From an uncultured Pelagibacteraceae bacterium (GTDB lineage: Bacteria; Pseudomonadota; Alphaproteobacteria; Pelagibacterales; Pelagibacteraceae): a DNA stretch of 64,000 nucleotides. Positions 35,064 to 44,182 of this stretch are shown in pieces; position 1 is the stretch's first letter, and every line of letters begins with the position of its first letter. Under the pieces are notes generated by a model, which was not told the DNA's origin, did not search any database, and worked only from the letters and a program-made list of their open reading frames with translations. Location: NCBI GenBank assembly GCA_902525565.1, contig CABZHY010000001.1, positions 62,001 to 126,000 on the forward strand, read 5' to 3'. A program made the translations under genes and the position numbers.

Positions 35064-35201
35064 TCATTTTGCATACTTTTTTAATCCAATACTTAAAAAT
35101 GATAATAAAATAGCTGCGATAACATCAGCCATTGGAATTGCATTTGGAAATCCAAAGTTCCATAAAATTACTCCGATTAACCAAATTATATAAATTTTCA
35201 T
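35064..35201 (-). CDS. Small membrane protein, 45 aa
   Basis: A 45-codon frame from ATG 35199-35201 (reverse) to TGA, beginning MKIYIIWLIGVILWNF. Two hydrophobic stretches (residues 3-16 and 27-40) separated by a Pro/Asn turn suggest a helical hairpin. It occupies the whole gap between the DUF3047 and thioesterase genes on the opposite strand, and its amino-acid use looks protein-like. No homologue recognised. Confidence 0.5.
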   Translation of the reverse strand: MKIYIIWLIGVILWNFGFPNAIPMADVIAAILLSFLSIGLKKYAK

Positions 35202-35258
35202 ATAAGATATTATATCTTAGTTTCTATTAAATTTTTATTTATTTGATATTATGAATTT

Positions 35259-35672
35259 ATGCATAAAAACTTTACTCATAAAGTTAAAGTGTATTATGAG
35301 GACACAGACGCTGGTGGAGTCGTGTACTATGCTAATTATTTAAAATATTTAGAAAGAGCCAGAACGGAAGCGTTATCAACTATTGGATTAAGCAATACAA
35401 AAATAAAAAATGATTTTAGTGCTCTTATAATTGTTAAATCGTGCAATATTGAATATAAAAAATCTGCATATTTAGAAGATTATTTACAAATTAAATCTTT
35501 TGTAGACTCTACTTCAAAAACTTCTTTTTTAATGAATCAATCAATATTTAAAGATGAGGAATTGATCGTAAAAGCTAAAATTCATCTAGTTTTTATAAAT
35601 GAAAAATTTAAGCCAGTTAAAATTCCAGAAAAAATCTTATCAGAATTTAAACCTTATACTTCTAGTTCATAG
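35259..35672 (+). CDS. ybgC: YbgC/FadM-type acyl-CoA thioesterase
   Basis: Hotdog-fold thioesterase of 137 residues that hydrolyses short or medium acyl-CoA in the cytoplasm. The catalytic motif 'YYEDTDAGGVVYYANYLKY' near the N-terminus, with its Asp, and 'FLERARTE'-type continuation identify the 4-hydroxybenzoyl-CoA thioesterase/YbgC family. In many proteobacteria ybgC precedes tolQRAB; here tol genes are not adjacent. It overlaps the convergent uracil-DNA glycosylase gene by 11 nt. Confidence 0.87.
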   Translation: MHKNFTHKVKVYYEDTDAGGVVYYANYLKYLERARTEALSTIGLSNTKIKNDFSALIIVKSCNIEYKKSAYLEDYLQIKSFVDSTSKTSFLMNQSIFKDEELIVKAKIHLVFINEKFKPVKIPEKILSEFKPYTSSS

Positions 35673-36342
35673 ATATTTTTCTAGCTTTTTTAAATAATTC
35701 TACAATCATTTTTTCAGATACTAGCCTAGTATTTACATTTCTGGGGCTAGGGTGATAACAGGCAATTAATTTTATATTTCCTGGTAGTAAGTAGGATTTT
35801 CCGTGAATAAATTTTATCTTTTCTTTTAAATTGTATTTTTTTTTATAAAATTTAACACAATTATCAAATGCTACTTTTCCTAATGTGATAATAGTTTTTA
35901 ATTTTTTTAAATTATAAATCTCACTATCAAAGTATTTTGAACAATTATTAAGCTCTTCTATTTTAGGTTTGTCTCCTGGAGGAACACATTTTAAAATATT
36001 AGTTATATATGTTGATTTTAATTTAAGACCATCATTTAGATTTTCTGAATTTGGTTGGTTTGATATTTTAGCTTTAAATAAACATTTAAATAAAAAATCT
36101 CCGGATTTATCACCTGTGAACGCTCTTCCTGTTCTTGTGCCACCATGTGCTGCTGGGGCCAATCCAATTATCAAAATTTTTGCATCAATTGCACCAAAAC
36201 CTGTAACTGGTTTTCCCCAATAAGTCTCATTTTTATTTTGCTTTCTTTTCTCTGTTGAAATTTTTTTTATAAAATTAACAAGTCTTGGACATTTTTTACA
36301 TTTAAGAATTGTTTTATTTAAACTATCTATTTTAATATTCAT
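35662..36342 (-). CDS. Type-5 uracil-DNA glycosylase (UdgB-like)
   Basis: DNA repair enzyme of 226 residues that removes uracil and some deaminated purines. The family-5 active-site block 'GLAPAAHGGTRTGRAFTGD' is clear; it lacks the polar catalytic Asp/Asn of families 1 and 4, as expected for family 5. [4Fe-4S] ligands begin with Cys15 and Cys18 ('CKKCP'), with later cysteines in 'LKCVPPGD' and 'NNCSKY'. 'YHPSPRN' is the second motif. Its ATG is two bases from the ATG of the divergent phosphatase gene, so the promoters must overlap coding sequence. Confidence 0.92.
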   Translation of the reverse strand: MNIKIDSLNKTILKCKKCPRLVNFIKKISTEKRKQNKNETYWGKPVTGFGAIDAKILIIGLAPAAHGGTRTGRAFTGDKSGDFLFKCLFKAKISNQPNSENLNDGLKLKSTYITNILKCVPPGDKPKIEELNNCSKYFDSEIYNLKKLKTIITLGKVAFDNCVKFYKKKYNLKEKIKFIHGKSYLLPGNIKLIACYHPSPRNVNTRLVSEKMIVELFKKARKISMN

Positions 36343-36344
36343 AA

Positions 36345-36902
36345 ATGAAAATTTTAAATTATCTAATTATAATATTTATATGCATTAATCCTACAGTTAA
36401 AGCAGATTCAAAAAAAAATTTAATTTATGAATTGCAAAAGGGTGGAAAATTAATTTTCATAAGACATGCTTATGCCCCTGGTGGTGGCGATCCAGATAAT
36501 TTTGATATTAATGATTGCAACACTCAAAGAAACTTAAGTGATAGGGGAAGAATTCAATCACAAAAAATTGGTAATTTTTTTGACAAAAATAAAATCTCAA
36601 TTGGAAAAGTTTATTCTAGTGAATGGTGTCGATGCAAAGAAACAGCATCTATCGCTTTCAAAAAATACGAAACTAAAAAATTTTTAAACTCTTTTTTTAG
36701 TTCAAAATTTGCTAACAATAGAAAAAAGCAAATAATTGATTTTAATAAATTTCTAAGCACTTGGAATGAAGATCAAAATTTAATTTTCGTCACACATTAT
36801 GTTGTAATTTCTGAAATTTTAAATTATGCACCCTCATCCGGTGAAATTGTCATATCAGATAAGAGCTTTAAAGTTATTGATACTTTAGAAATTGAATATT
36901 AA
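36345..36902 (+). CDS. Exported histidine-phosphatase-family protein
   Basis: Protein of 185 residues with a signal peptide (1-20, ending 'VKA') and a phosphoglycerate-mutase-like phosphatase domain. The phospho-accepting His is in 'FIRHAYAPGGGDPDN' (RHA rather than the usual RHG), with 'LSDRGRIQSQKIG', a conserved Arg/Cys block 'SSEWCRCKETA', and the second His in 'VTHYVVI'. It is probably a periplasmic phosphatase; substrate unknown. Divergent from udgB with a 2-bp gap. Confidence 0.85.
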   Translation: MKILNYLIIIFICINPTVKADSKKNLIYELQKGGKLIFIRHAYAPGGGDPDNFDINDCNTQRNLSDRGRIQSQKIGNFFDKNKISIGKVYSSEWCRCKETASIAFKKYETKKFLNSFFSSKFANNRKKQIIDFNKFLSTWNEDQNLIFVTHYVVISEILNYAPSSGEIVISDKSFKVIDTLEIEY

Positions 36903-36913
36903 ATTAAATAATT

Positions 36914-37051
36914 ATGTCATCAAAAAGAGCTATGAGACAAGCACAAAAACAAGCTTACGCAAAGCATCGTTCAAACATTACAAATAGTAGATTTGAACTC
37001 AAAAAAAAGTTTCAAACAAAAAATAAAGAGGCAAAAAAAAATAAAAATTAA
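36914..37051 (+). CDS. Small highly basic protein, 45 aa
   Basis: A 45-codon frame beginning MSSKRAMRQAQKQAYAKHRS, with about a third Lys/Arg and no hydrophobic core, so it is probably cytoplasmic and may bind nucleic acid. It lies 11 nt after the phosphatase gene on the same strand and ends with its stop interlocked with the convergent hypothetical gene (TTAA). No family was recognised and no ribosome site is clear, but the exact fit between neighbours favours a real gene. Confidence 0.5.
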   Translation: MSSKRAMRQAQKQAYAKHRSNITNSRFELKKKFQTKNKEAKKNKN

Positions 37052-37470
37052 CTTTGTTGATCAAATTTTTCTATTTTTTTACAAGTTGACATTTTTGATA
37101 AACTTTCAACGTCGTTTAAAACAGCTTTGATATAAATATCTGGTTTATCTTTTTCAAATAATATTTGGGTGTAAAATTGAGGATATCCATGTTTTAGAGT
37201 CAGTATTTTCCCCTCCTCCTCATAAATATTTCTAACGTAAGTGTTAGATTTTTTTACACTTAAATCTGTTATTCTGTATTTTTGATATGTTTTTTCGTTA
37301 TAAACATAATTTCTTGTCATAATTAATTCATTAAGATTCAAAACATATTCATTTTTTAAAAAACCGTCCTCTTTATGATCACATTTGCTCAACACAATTA
37401 TTTCTGAGTGAGAATTAAAGGATATAAAAAAAAATGATAAAAAAAATATTAAAAACTTATTTTCTCTCAT
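37048..37470 (-). CDS. Hypothetical exported protein
   Basis: Protein of 140 residues with a signal peptide (1-22, 'FLIFFLSFFFISFNSHS'). The remainder is polar, with cysteines in 'LSKCDHKEDG' and 'MSTCKK' that could form a disulfide. No domain was recognised. Its start overlaps the end of the small two-helix membrane protein gene upstream by 14 nt, so the two may be co-expressed. Confidence 0.68.
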   Translation of the reverse strand: MRENKFLIFFLSFFFISFNSHSEIIVLSKCDHKEDGFLKNEYVLNLNELIMTRNYVYNEKTYQKYRITDLSVKKSNTYVRNIYEEEGKILTLKHGYPQFYTQILFEKDKPDIYIKAVLNDVESLSKMSTCKKIEKFDQQS

Positions 37471-37630
37471 TTTTATCTACAAAAAATAAAGCTATAATAA
37501 ATATTACAGTCCATGCAAATACAGATAATGTTTTTAAAGGAGTGGTATCTGCTCCCCAAACATCAAAGAGTAAAGCACCAATAATTATACCTATAGCGTA
37601 GATAATACTTACAATTTTAACTTTACTCAT
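37457..37630 (-). CDS. Small membrane protein, 57 aa
   Basis: A 57-codon frame from ATG 37630 to TAA, beginning MSKVKIVSIIYAIGIIIGAL. It has two predicted helices (about residues 5-22 and 35-52) joined by an acidic loop 'FDVWGADTTPLK' and ends in a charged tail 'DKNERK'. It lies 8 nt after the DUF1289 gene and overlaps the next gene by 14 nt, which supports it as a genuine operon member. Function unknown. Confidence 0.6.
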   Translation of the reverse strand: MSKVKIVSIIYAIGIIIGALLFDVWGADTTPLKTLSVFAWTVIFIIALFFVDKNERK

Positions 37631-37638
37631 ATTTTATA

Positions 37639-37890
37639 CTACTCTTTGATTAAGTTTTTCTTGAAAAGAGACATACCATTCTTGACTTTATAAGAGTACG
37701 ATTCTTTAAAACTTTCAAGTTGCCAACCAGTCAGCCTTTTTTCAATTTGAATTATATTTTCTTTTTTCCAATCATCTGTTGTTTCTTCGAGTTTCCAAAG
37801 TCTTTTTTCCTCATTGCTTCTTCCACAACCATAACAATAGCCAGTTGATGGATCAGTTTTACAAATACTTATACAAGGTGAAATAATCAT
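37639..37890 (-). CDS. DUF1289 domain protein
   Basis: Protein of 83 residues with the DUF1289 cysteine block at its start, 'SPCISICKTDPSTGYCYGCG', which holds four cysteines spaced like a small metal site, followed by 'RSNEEKRLWK'. Relatives are common small proteins in proteobacteria; a metal or Fe-S role is plausible but unproven. First gene of a small minus-strand operon with the 57-aa and 140-aa proteins. Confidence 0.85.
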   Translation of the reverse strand: MIISPCISICKTDPSTGYCYGCGRSNEEKRLWKLEETTDDWKKENIIQIEKRLTGWQLESFKESYSYKVKNGMSLFKKNLIKE

Positions 37891-37991
37891 TTTTTATAAA
37901 TTAGTATAAATTTTATTAGATAAATAGATAATTTTTTAACAATTGTCATTGGACAAATAGTTTCAATAATATATAAAACCTCGTAATTTGT

Positions 37992-38076
37992 GGGGCGATG
38001 GCGGAATTGGTAGACGCGTTGGTCTTAGGAACCAATATGGCAACATGTGAAGGTTCGAGTCCTTTTCGCCCTACCA
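37992..38076 (+). tRNA. tRNA-Leu (anticodon UAG)
   Basis: An 85-nt gene with a 7-bp acceptor stem (GGGGCGA / TCGCCCT, with a terminal G-U), a D arm, anticodon loop CTTAGGA giving UAG, a long variable arm typical of class II tRNA, T loop GGTTCGAGTCC, and an encoded CCA at 38074-38076. The trigger factor ATG is 10 bases beyond the CCA. Confidence 0.96.
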
Positions 38077-38086
38077 TTAAGATTTT

Positions 38087-39523
38087 ATGAAAGTTACAGT
38101 AGAAAATAAAAAAGGTTTAAACAAAGATCTTAAAATTTTTATCGATAAAGAGACAATGAACTCTTATATGGATGAAAAATATGAAGAGATTAAAGGTAGT
38201 GTAAATCTTAAAGGATTTAGACCAGGCAAAGTTCCTAAAGAAATATTAAAAAGACAATTTGGTAAAGCAGTTTTTGGAGAAGTCCTAGATAAAGTTTTAA
38301 AAGAAACATCAACTAAAGCACTAGAAGAAAAAAAGATTAAACCAGCTGGTCAACCAAAACTTGACTTAAAGACATACGGTGAAGATAAAGATTTAGAATA
38401 TGTTTTGTCAGTTACAGAGCTACCAAAAGTAGAAATTAAATCTTTAGAAAATATTAAATTTGACGAATACACTGTAAAAATTGACGAGAGTGAGACTGAT
38501 AAAAGAATAAAAGAAATAGCAAAAAACCAACCCAATTTTAAGGAAGCAAGCCCTGATACAAAAGCCAAAAAAGGTGATTTAGTTTCTTTAGATTATAAAG
38601 CAACAGTTGATGGCAAGAATTTTAAAGGTAGTGAAGGAAAGAATACACAGCTAACTCTAGGTAAAGATTTATTTTTAAAAGGATTTGATGATCAATTGAT
38701 AGGAGTAAAGAAAGACGATGAAAAAATTGTAGAGGCAACTTTGCCAGAAAACTTCCCTGAAAAAGAATTAGTAAATAAAAAAGCTAAATTTAATTGTAAA
38801 ATTTTAAACGTTAAACAATCAGAGGAAGTAAAAATTAATGACGAATTTGCAAAGAATTTAGGAGCAAAAGATTTAAAAGATTTAAAAATATTAATTTCAA
38901 AACAAATTAATGATGAATATAAAAATTCACTAGATCGATTATCTAAAAATCAAATTTTAAAAGAAATAGAAAAAATTAAAGTAGACGAAGTTCCAGAAAA
39001 TTTAGTTGAGGAAGAGGTTAAGGTTCTTTCGCAAGGAATGTCAGAAGAAGAAGCTAAGAAAAATAAAAAAAACTTTGAAGAAAAAGCAAAAACAAGAATT
39101 AAAACTGGATTGATTTTAAATGAATTTGGAGAAAAAAATCTAATAAAAGTAACAGAACAAGAAGTTCAAGCAGAAGTGCAAAAACAGCTAAGGATGATGC
39201 CTGGTCAAGAAAAAATGGTAATGGACTTTTATCAAAAGAATCCATCTGCATTAGCAAGTTTAAGAGGGACAGTATATGAAGAAAAAATTTTAAATTTAAT
39301 CAAAGAAAAAGGTAAATCAAATAAAAAAGAAATTTCAAAAGAAGATGCCGAAAAAATTTTAAAAGAAGCTCATAAGTCTGACCATGACCATAGTCATGGA
39401 GAAGAAAAAAAAGAAACGAAGAAAAAATCCTCAACAATATCTGCGAAAGAAAAAAAACCAGCAACTAAAAAGGCAAAATCAAAGCCAGTAGCGAAAAAGA
39501 CAAAAAAAGTTAGCAAAAAGTAA
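38087..39523 (+). CDS. tig: Trigger factor, ribosome-associated chaperone and prolyl isomerase
   Basis: Binds the ribosome exit tunnel and shields nascent chains. The N-terminal ribosome-binding domain has the signature '[10 protein letters not shown]' near residue 44; the FKBP-type isomerase domain spans about 150-235; the helical C-terminal chaperone region follows. At 478 residues it is longer than usual (about 430), because of a low-complexity tail from about 429 with a His/Asp cluster ('[12 protein letters not shown]') and then a Lys-rich stretch. Only 10 bases separate it from tRNA-Leu, without an obvious ribosome site. It heads the tig-clpP-clpX-lon proteostasis run. Confidence 0.96.
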   Translation: MKVTVENKKGLNKDLKIFIDKETMNSYMDEKYEEIKGSVNLKGFRPGKVPKEILKRQFGKAVFGEVLDKVLKETSTKALEEKKIKPAGQPKLDLKTYGEDKDLEYVLSVTELPKVEIKSLENIKFDEYTVKIDESETDKRIKEIAKNQPNFKEASPDTKAKKGDLVSLDYKATVDGKNFKGSEGKNTQLTLGKDLFLKGFDDQLIGVKKDDEKIVEATLPENFPEKELVNKKAKFNCKILNVKQSEEVKINDEFAKNLGAKDLKDLKILISKQINDEYKNSLDRLSKNQILKEIEKIKVDEVPENLVEEEVKVLSQGMSEEEAKKNKKNFEEKAKTRIKTGLILNEFGEKNLIKVTEQEVQAEVQKQLRMMPGQEKMVMDFYQKNPSALASLRGTVYEEKILNLIKEKGKSNKKEISKEDAEKILKEAHKSDHDHSHGEEKKETKKKSSTISAKEKKPATKKAKSKPVAKKTKKVSKK

Positions 39524-39555
39524 TCTCAAGTTGTATAAGTAGATCGAATCAATTT

Positions 39556-40167
39556 ATGACAACAAAATTATTAGAACATATGAGCAATCTTGTACCAATG
39601 GTTGTTGAACAATCTAGCAAAGGTGAAAGAGCTTATGATATTTATTCGAGACTACTTAAAGAAAGAATTATTTTTTTAACAGGTCAAATTAATGATAATG
39701 TTGCATCTTTAGTTACAGCTCAATTACTATTTTTAGAGGCAGATGATCCAAAAAAAGAAATTTATTTATACATAAATAGTCCAGGAGGTTTAGTTACAGC
39801 TGGTCTTGGTATTTATGATACCATGCAATATGTTAAACCAGACATTTCAACTTTATGTATCGGTCAAGCAGCATCAATGGGATCATTTTTGCTTGCAGCT
39901 GGCACAAAAGGAAAAAGATTTTCATTACCAAATTCAAGAATAATGGTTCATCAACCATCTGCAGGTTTTCAAGGTCAAGCAACTGATATTGAGATTCATG
40001 CAAACGAGGTTTTATCCTTAAAGAAAAGACTTAATGAAATTTATTCAAAGCATACTGGAAAAAGTGTTGAAGAAATAAAATCTGCTCTTGAGAGAGATAA
40101 TTTTATGACAGCAGATGTCGCAAAATCTTTTGGTCTTATTGACGAAGTAGTAGAAAAAAGATCTTAA
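39556..40167 (+). CDS. clpP: ATP-dependent Clp protease proteolytic subunit
   Basis: Serine protease of 203 residues that forms the tetradecameric barrel fed by ClpX. Catalytic Ser107 ('GQAASMGSF') and His132 ('MVHQPSAG') are in the standard blocks, with the oxyanion 'INSPGG'. It lies 32 nt after trigger factor and upstream of clpX, the conserved bacterial order. Confidence 0.98.
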   Translation: MTTKLLEHMSNLVPMVVEQSSKGERAYDIYSRLLKERIIFLTGQINDNVASLVTAQLLFLEADDPKKEIYLYINSPGGLVTAGLGIYDTMQYVKPDISTLCIGQAASMGSFLLAAGTKGKRFSLPNSRIMVHQPSAGFQGQATDIEIHANEVLSLKKRLNEIYSKHTGKSVEEIKSALERDNFMTADVAKSFGLIDEVVEKRS

Positions 40168-40260
40168 TACACAATATGTTGAGTCATCAATAATCGAAAC
40201 TTGATTAGTGTGAGTCTTATATAATAAGATAATTTAATTGATTCGTTATAAAAAATTAAA

Positions 40261-41529
40261 ATGACAACAAATAATAAAAATATTCTTTACTGTTCTTTCT
40301 GTGGTAAGAGCCAACATGAGGTAAGAAAGTTAATTGCTGGTCCAACTGTTTTCATCTGTGATGAATGTGTTGAGCTATGTATGGACATTATAAAAGAAGA
40401 AAATAAAGAAACTTTTGTAAAACATCAAGATGGTCTTCCATCTCCAAAAGAAATTTGTTCAGTATTAGATGATTATGTAATTGGTCAAGCTCATGCTAAG
40501 AAAGTATTATCTGTTGCAGTGCACAATCACTACAAAAGATTAGATTATGAAAGCAAAACAAGTAAAAATGTTGAACTATCAAAATCTAATATACTTTTAG
40601 TGGGTCCTACAGGTTGTGGAAAAACATTGCTTGCACAAACTCTTGCTAGAATTCTAGATGTTCCATTTACAATGGCTGACGCTACCACTCTAACAGAAGC
40701 AGGTTATGTTGGAGAGGATGTTGAAAATATTATTTTAAAATTGTTACAAGCATCTGACTATAATGTTGAAAAAGCTCAAAGAGGTATAGTTTATATTGAT
40801 GAGGTAGATAAAATCAGTAGAAAATCTGAAAACCCATCAATTACTAGAGACGTATCTGGAGAAGGAGTTCAGCAAGCTCTTCTTAAAATAATGGAAGGAA
40901 CAGTTGCAAGTGTTCCTCCTCAGGGAGGCAGAAAACATCCTCAGCAAGAATTTTTACAAGTAGACACAACAAATATTTTATTTATTTGTGGAGGAGCGTT
41001 TGCAGGACTTGATAAAATTATTTCTCAAAGAGACAAAGGTACTTCAATTGGTTTTGGTGCAGATGTAAAAAATACACAAGATAAGAAAACTGGTGAATGG
41101 ATGAAAGGATTAGAACCAGAAGACTTATTAAAATTTGGATTGATACCAGAATTTATTGGAAGACTTCCAATGATAGCAACACTTGAAGATTTAGATGAAA
41201 AATCTTTAATAAAAATATTACAAGAACCAAAAAATTCATTAACAAAGCAATACCAAGAGCTATTTAAACTGGATGGTGCCAAACTAACATTTAAAGAAAA
41301 TGCTCTAAAAGAAATAGCGCAAAAGGCAATTAGCAAAAAAACTGGAGCAAGAGGTTTGAGATCAATTTTAGAAAATATTTTGTTGAAAACAATGTACGAT
41401 CTTCCGAGTCAAGATAATATTGGAGAGGTTATAGTTGATGCAGGTGCAGCAAAAGGTCAATCACAACCCATCTTAGTTCATACTAAAGATGACAATAAAC
41501 CTAAGTCAAATAAGACTACAGCGGCTTAA
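40261..41529 (+). CDS. clpX: ATP-dependent Clp protease ATP-binding subunit ClpX
   Basis: AAA+ unfoldase of 422 residues. The N-terminal zinc domain has Cys11, Cys14, Cys33 and Cys36. Walker A is GPTGCGKT at 115-122, with Cys where Ser is more usual; Walker B is 'VYIDEVDKI', and the pore and ssrA loops ('[10 protein letters not shown]'-type region) follow. It is separated from clpP by 93 bp with no clear terminator; a weak AT-rich promoter could lie there. Confidence 0.98.
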   Translation: MTTNNKNILYCSFCGKSQHEVRKLIAGPTVFICDECVELCMDIIKEENKETFVKHQDGLPSPKEICSVLDDYVIGQAHAKKVLSVAVHNHYKRLDYESKTSKNVELSKSNILLVGPTGCGKTLLAQTLARILDVPFTMADATTLTEAGYVGEDVENIILKLLQASDYNVEKAQRGIVYIDEVDKISRKSENPSITRDVSGEGVQQALLKIMEGTVASVPPQGGRKHPQQEFLQVDTTNILFICGGAFAGLDKIISQRDKGTSIGFGADVKNTQDKKTGEWMKGLEPEDLLKFGLIPEFIGRLPMIATLEDLDEKSLIKILQEPKNSLTKQYQELFKLDGAKLTFKENALKEIAQKAISKKTGARGLRSILENILLKTMYDLPSQDNIGEVIVDAGAAKGQSQPILVHTKDDNKPKSNKTTAA

Positions 41530-41589
41530 TATCCTTAATAAGTAACAAATACCTATTGCATTATAAAATTTAATATCCATATTGTTCGT

Positions 41590-43968
41590 ATGGACGTCAA
41601 AATTTCACTTCCCTTACTTCCTTTGAGAGACATTGTAGTCTTTCCAAGCATGGTAATACCTTTATTTGTAGGAAGAGATAAATCTATTTCAGCACTTAAT
41701 GAAGTGATGAAAAAAGAAAAAAAAATTATTTTAGTAACACAGAAAAATTCAGAAATTGATGACCCGAAGAAAACTGACGTTTTCATGTATGGTTGTGAAG
41801 GAAGTATTTTACAGTTGCTAAAATTACCAGATGGTACAGTTAAAGTTTTAGTAGAAGGTAATAAAAGAGTAAAAATTTTAGATTTTAAAGATAATGAAAA
41901 GTTTATAACATGTGATTACACTCACTATAACGATGTTTCACCGAAGGATGAGGATTTATTTCCATTAGCTGCTACAGCTTTAAGAAGATTAGAAAAATTA
42001 ACATCTATAAATAAAAAAATTTCTGGTGAAACTATAAATACAATTAAACAACTAAAAGACCCATCACAAATTGCAGATAATATTGCGTCCCATATAACAG
42101 CCACTATTTCTGAAAAACAGCAAATATTTGAAACTATAGATGTAAAGAAAAGATTAAACGCCATAATTAAAATAATGGAAAACGAAACAAGTATTATTGG
42201 TGTTGAAAAAAGAATTAGGGGTAGAGTTAAAACTCAAATGGAAAAAACGCAAAGAGAGTATTATTTAAATGAGCAACTTAAAGCTATTCAAAAAGAACTT
42301 GGTGAAATTGAAGATGGTAAAGATGAAACTTCCAGTCTGAATAAAGCAATTACAAAAGCGAAGATGCCAAAAGAAGTAGAGAAGAAATGCTTACAAGAAT
42401 TAAAAAAATTAAAAAATATGAGCCCAATGTCAGCAGAGGCAACAGTAGTAAGAAATTACTTAGACTGGATGACAGAGCTTCCTTGGCACAAAAAAAGTGA
42501 GGTAGATATAGATTTAAAAAAAGCTTTAGATATTCTTGATAAAGATCATTTTGGATTAGAAAAAGTAAAAGAAAGAATTGTAGAATTTTTAGCTGTTCAA
42601 AAAAGAATGGAAAAAATTAAAGGTCCAATTTTATGTTTAGTAGGACCCCCTGGTGTTGGAAAAACCTCCTTAGGAAAATCAATTGCAAAAGCTACAAATA
42701 GAGAGTTTGTAAGAATGTCAGTTGGTGGAATGAGAGATGAAGCAGAAATACGTGGTCATAGAAGAACCTATATTGGATCTCTGCCAGGAAAAATTATTCA
42801 GATGATGAAAAAAGCTGGAACAAAAAATCCATTAATTTTATTAGATGAAATCGATAAAATTGGAAATGACTATAGAGGTGACCCGTCTTCAGCATTGTTA
42901 GAAGCTTTAGATCCTGAACAGAACACATCATTTAATGATCATTATTTAGAAGTTGATTATGATTTATCTGATGTGATGTTCGTGACAACTGCAAATACAT
43001 TAAATATTTTACCTCCGTTATTGGACAGAATGGAAGTAATCAGATTGGCTGGGTATACTGAGGATGAAAAAATAAGTATTGCTAACAAATATTTATTACC
43101 AAAACAAATCAAAGATAACGGTGTCAAAGAACAAGAAATGAAGCTGGATGATGATATTATAAAAGAGGTAATTAGGGGATACACAAAAGAGTCAGGTGTA
43201 AGAAACCTCGAAAGAGAAATTTCTAAACTTGCAAGAAAAGTAGTTAAAAAAATTGTAGCTGGTGAAGAAAAAGAAGTTGGAATAAATAATAAAAATTTAT
43301 CAGATTTTTTAGGTGTTCCTAAATTTAAATTTGGAGAATTAGAAGCTGAGAATAGAGTAGGAATAGTAACAGGACTTGCTTGGACAGAATACGGTGGTGA
43401 AATTTTAAAAATAGAGACTGTCACAATGCCTGGTAAAGGAAGAATGCAAATCACTGGTAAATTAGGTGATGTAATGCAAGAGTCTGTAAAGGCTGCGAAA
43501 TCGTTTGTTCGATCGAAGTGTTTAGAATATGGGATCATACCTCCTATTTTTGAAAAAAAGGATTTCCATATTCACGTTCCAGAAGGAGCAACGCCAAAAG
43601 ATGGGCCCTCAGCTGGTATTGGCATGGTAACATCAATTGTTTCTTCAATAACTAATATTCCTGTAAGAAGAGACTTAGCTATGACGGGAGAAGTGACATT
43701 AACAGGACAAGTCCTACCAATTGGTGGCTTGAAAGAAAAACTATTAGCAGCTCATAGAGCAGGTATTAAAGAAGTTTTAATTCCAAAAGAAAATGAAAAA
43801 GATCTAGTGGATATGCCTAAAAAAATTATTGATGATATAAAGATCACACCAGTTGAATATGCTGATCAAGTTATAAAAATAGCACTTACAAAAGAACTTA
43901 AAGCAACTGAGTGGGTTGAGGTGGATATATCAAAAAAAGACGACAAATCTCAAGCTAGTATTCAATAA
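41590..43968 (+). CDS. lon: ATP-dependent protease La
   Basis: Homohexameric protease of 792 residues that degrades misfolded and regulatory proteins. The N-terminal substrate domain ('LPLLPLRDIVVFPSMVIPL') is followed by the AAA+ module with Walker A 'GPPGVGKTSLGKS' and the C-terminal protease domain. The catalytic dyad is Ser674 ('KDGPSAGIG') and Lys717 ('GGLKEKLLA'). It follows clpX by 60 bp. Confidence 0.98.
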   Translation: MDVKISLPLLPLRDIVVFPSMVIPLFVGRDKSISALNEVMKKEKKIILVTQKNSEIDDPKKTDVFMYGCEGSILQLLKLPDGTVKVLVEGNKRVKILDFKDNEKFITCDYTHYNDVSPKDEDLFPLAATALRRLEKLTSINKKISGETINTIKQLKDPSQIADNIASHITATISEKQQIFETIDVKKRLNAIIKIMENETSIIGVEKRIRGRVKTQMEKTQREYYLNEQLKAIQKELGEIEDGKDETSSLNKAITKAKMPKEVEKKCLQELKKLKNMSPMSAEATVVRNYLDWMTELPWHKKSEVDIDLKKALDILDKDHFGLEKVKERIVEFLAVQKRMEKIKGPILCLVGPPGVGKTSLGKSIAKATNREFVRMSVGGMRDEAEIRGHRRTYIGSLPGKIIQMMKKAGTKNPLILLDEIDKIGNDYRGDPSSALLEALDPEQNTSFNDHYLEVDYDLSDVMFVTTANTLNILPPLLDRMEVIRLAGYTEDEKISIANKYLLPKQIKDNGVKEQEMKLDDDIIKEVIRGYTKESGVRNLEREISKLARKVVKKIVAGEEKEVGINNKNLSDFLGVPKFKFGELEAENRVGIVTGLAWTEYGGEILKIETVTMPGKGRMQITGKLGDVMQESVKAAKSFVRSKCLEYGIIPPIFEKKDFHIHVPEGATPKDGPSAGIGMVTSIVSSITNIPVRRDLAMTGEVTLTGQVLPIGGLKEKLLAAHRAGIKEVLIPKENEKDLVDMPKKIIDDIKITPVEYADQVIKIALTKELKATEWVEVDISKKDDKSQASIQ

Positions 43969-44017
43969 TAAGTAATTTACATTATTTAAGTGTTGATGTA
44001 ATAAATATCCTTGTTTT

Positions 44018-44093
44018 GGGCGGTTAGCTCAGTTGGTAGAGCATCTCGTTTACACCGAGGGGGTCAAAGGTTCGAGTCCTTTACTGCCCACCA
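44018..44093 (+). tRNA. tRNA-Val (anticodon UAC)
   Basis: A 76-nt gene with acceptor stem GGGCGGT / ACTGCCC, D loop AGCTCAGTTGGTAGAGC, anticodon loop TTTACAC (UAC), T arm AAAGGTTCGAGTCCTTT and encoded CCA at 44091-44093. Flanking TTGTTTT and AAAACAA can pair, extending the stem in the precursor. Confidence 0.96.
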
Positions 44094-44105
44094 AAACAAC
44101 AAAGT

Positions 44106-44182
44106 GGGGGTGTAGCTCAGTTGGTTAGAGCGATCGCCTGTCACGCGATAGGTCGAGGGTTCGAGTCCCTTCACTCCCGCCA
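44106..44182 (+). tRNA. tRNA-Asp (anticodon GUC)
   Basis: A 77-nt gene with acceptor stem GGGGGTG / CACTCCC, D arm AGCTCAGTTGGTTAGAGC, anticodon loop CTGTCAC (GUC), T loop GGGTTCGAGTCCC and encoded CCA at 44180-44182. It lies 12 bases after tRNA-Val, so the two are probably one transcript. CTTTTT directly after the CCA could end it. Confidence 0.96.

Noticed and set aside
37085-37092. GTTGACAT half-site
   Set aside because: A single arm within the 3' part of a hypothetical gene, without the second arm.
42957-43538. Long (193-codon) minus-strand frame inside lon
   Set aside because: Lon is intact and highly conserved through this part; the opposite frame is Ser/Leu/Phe-rich, as expected from complementing Lys/Glu-rich coding sequence.
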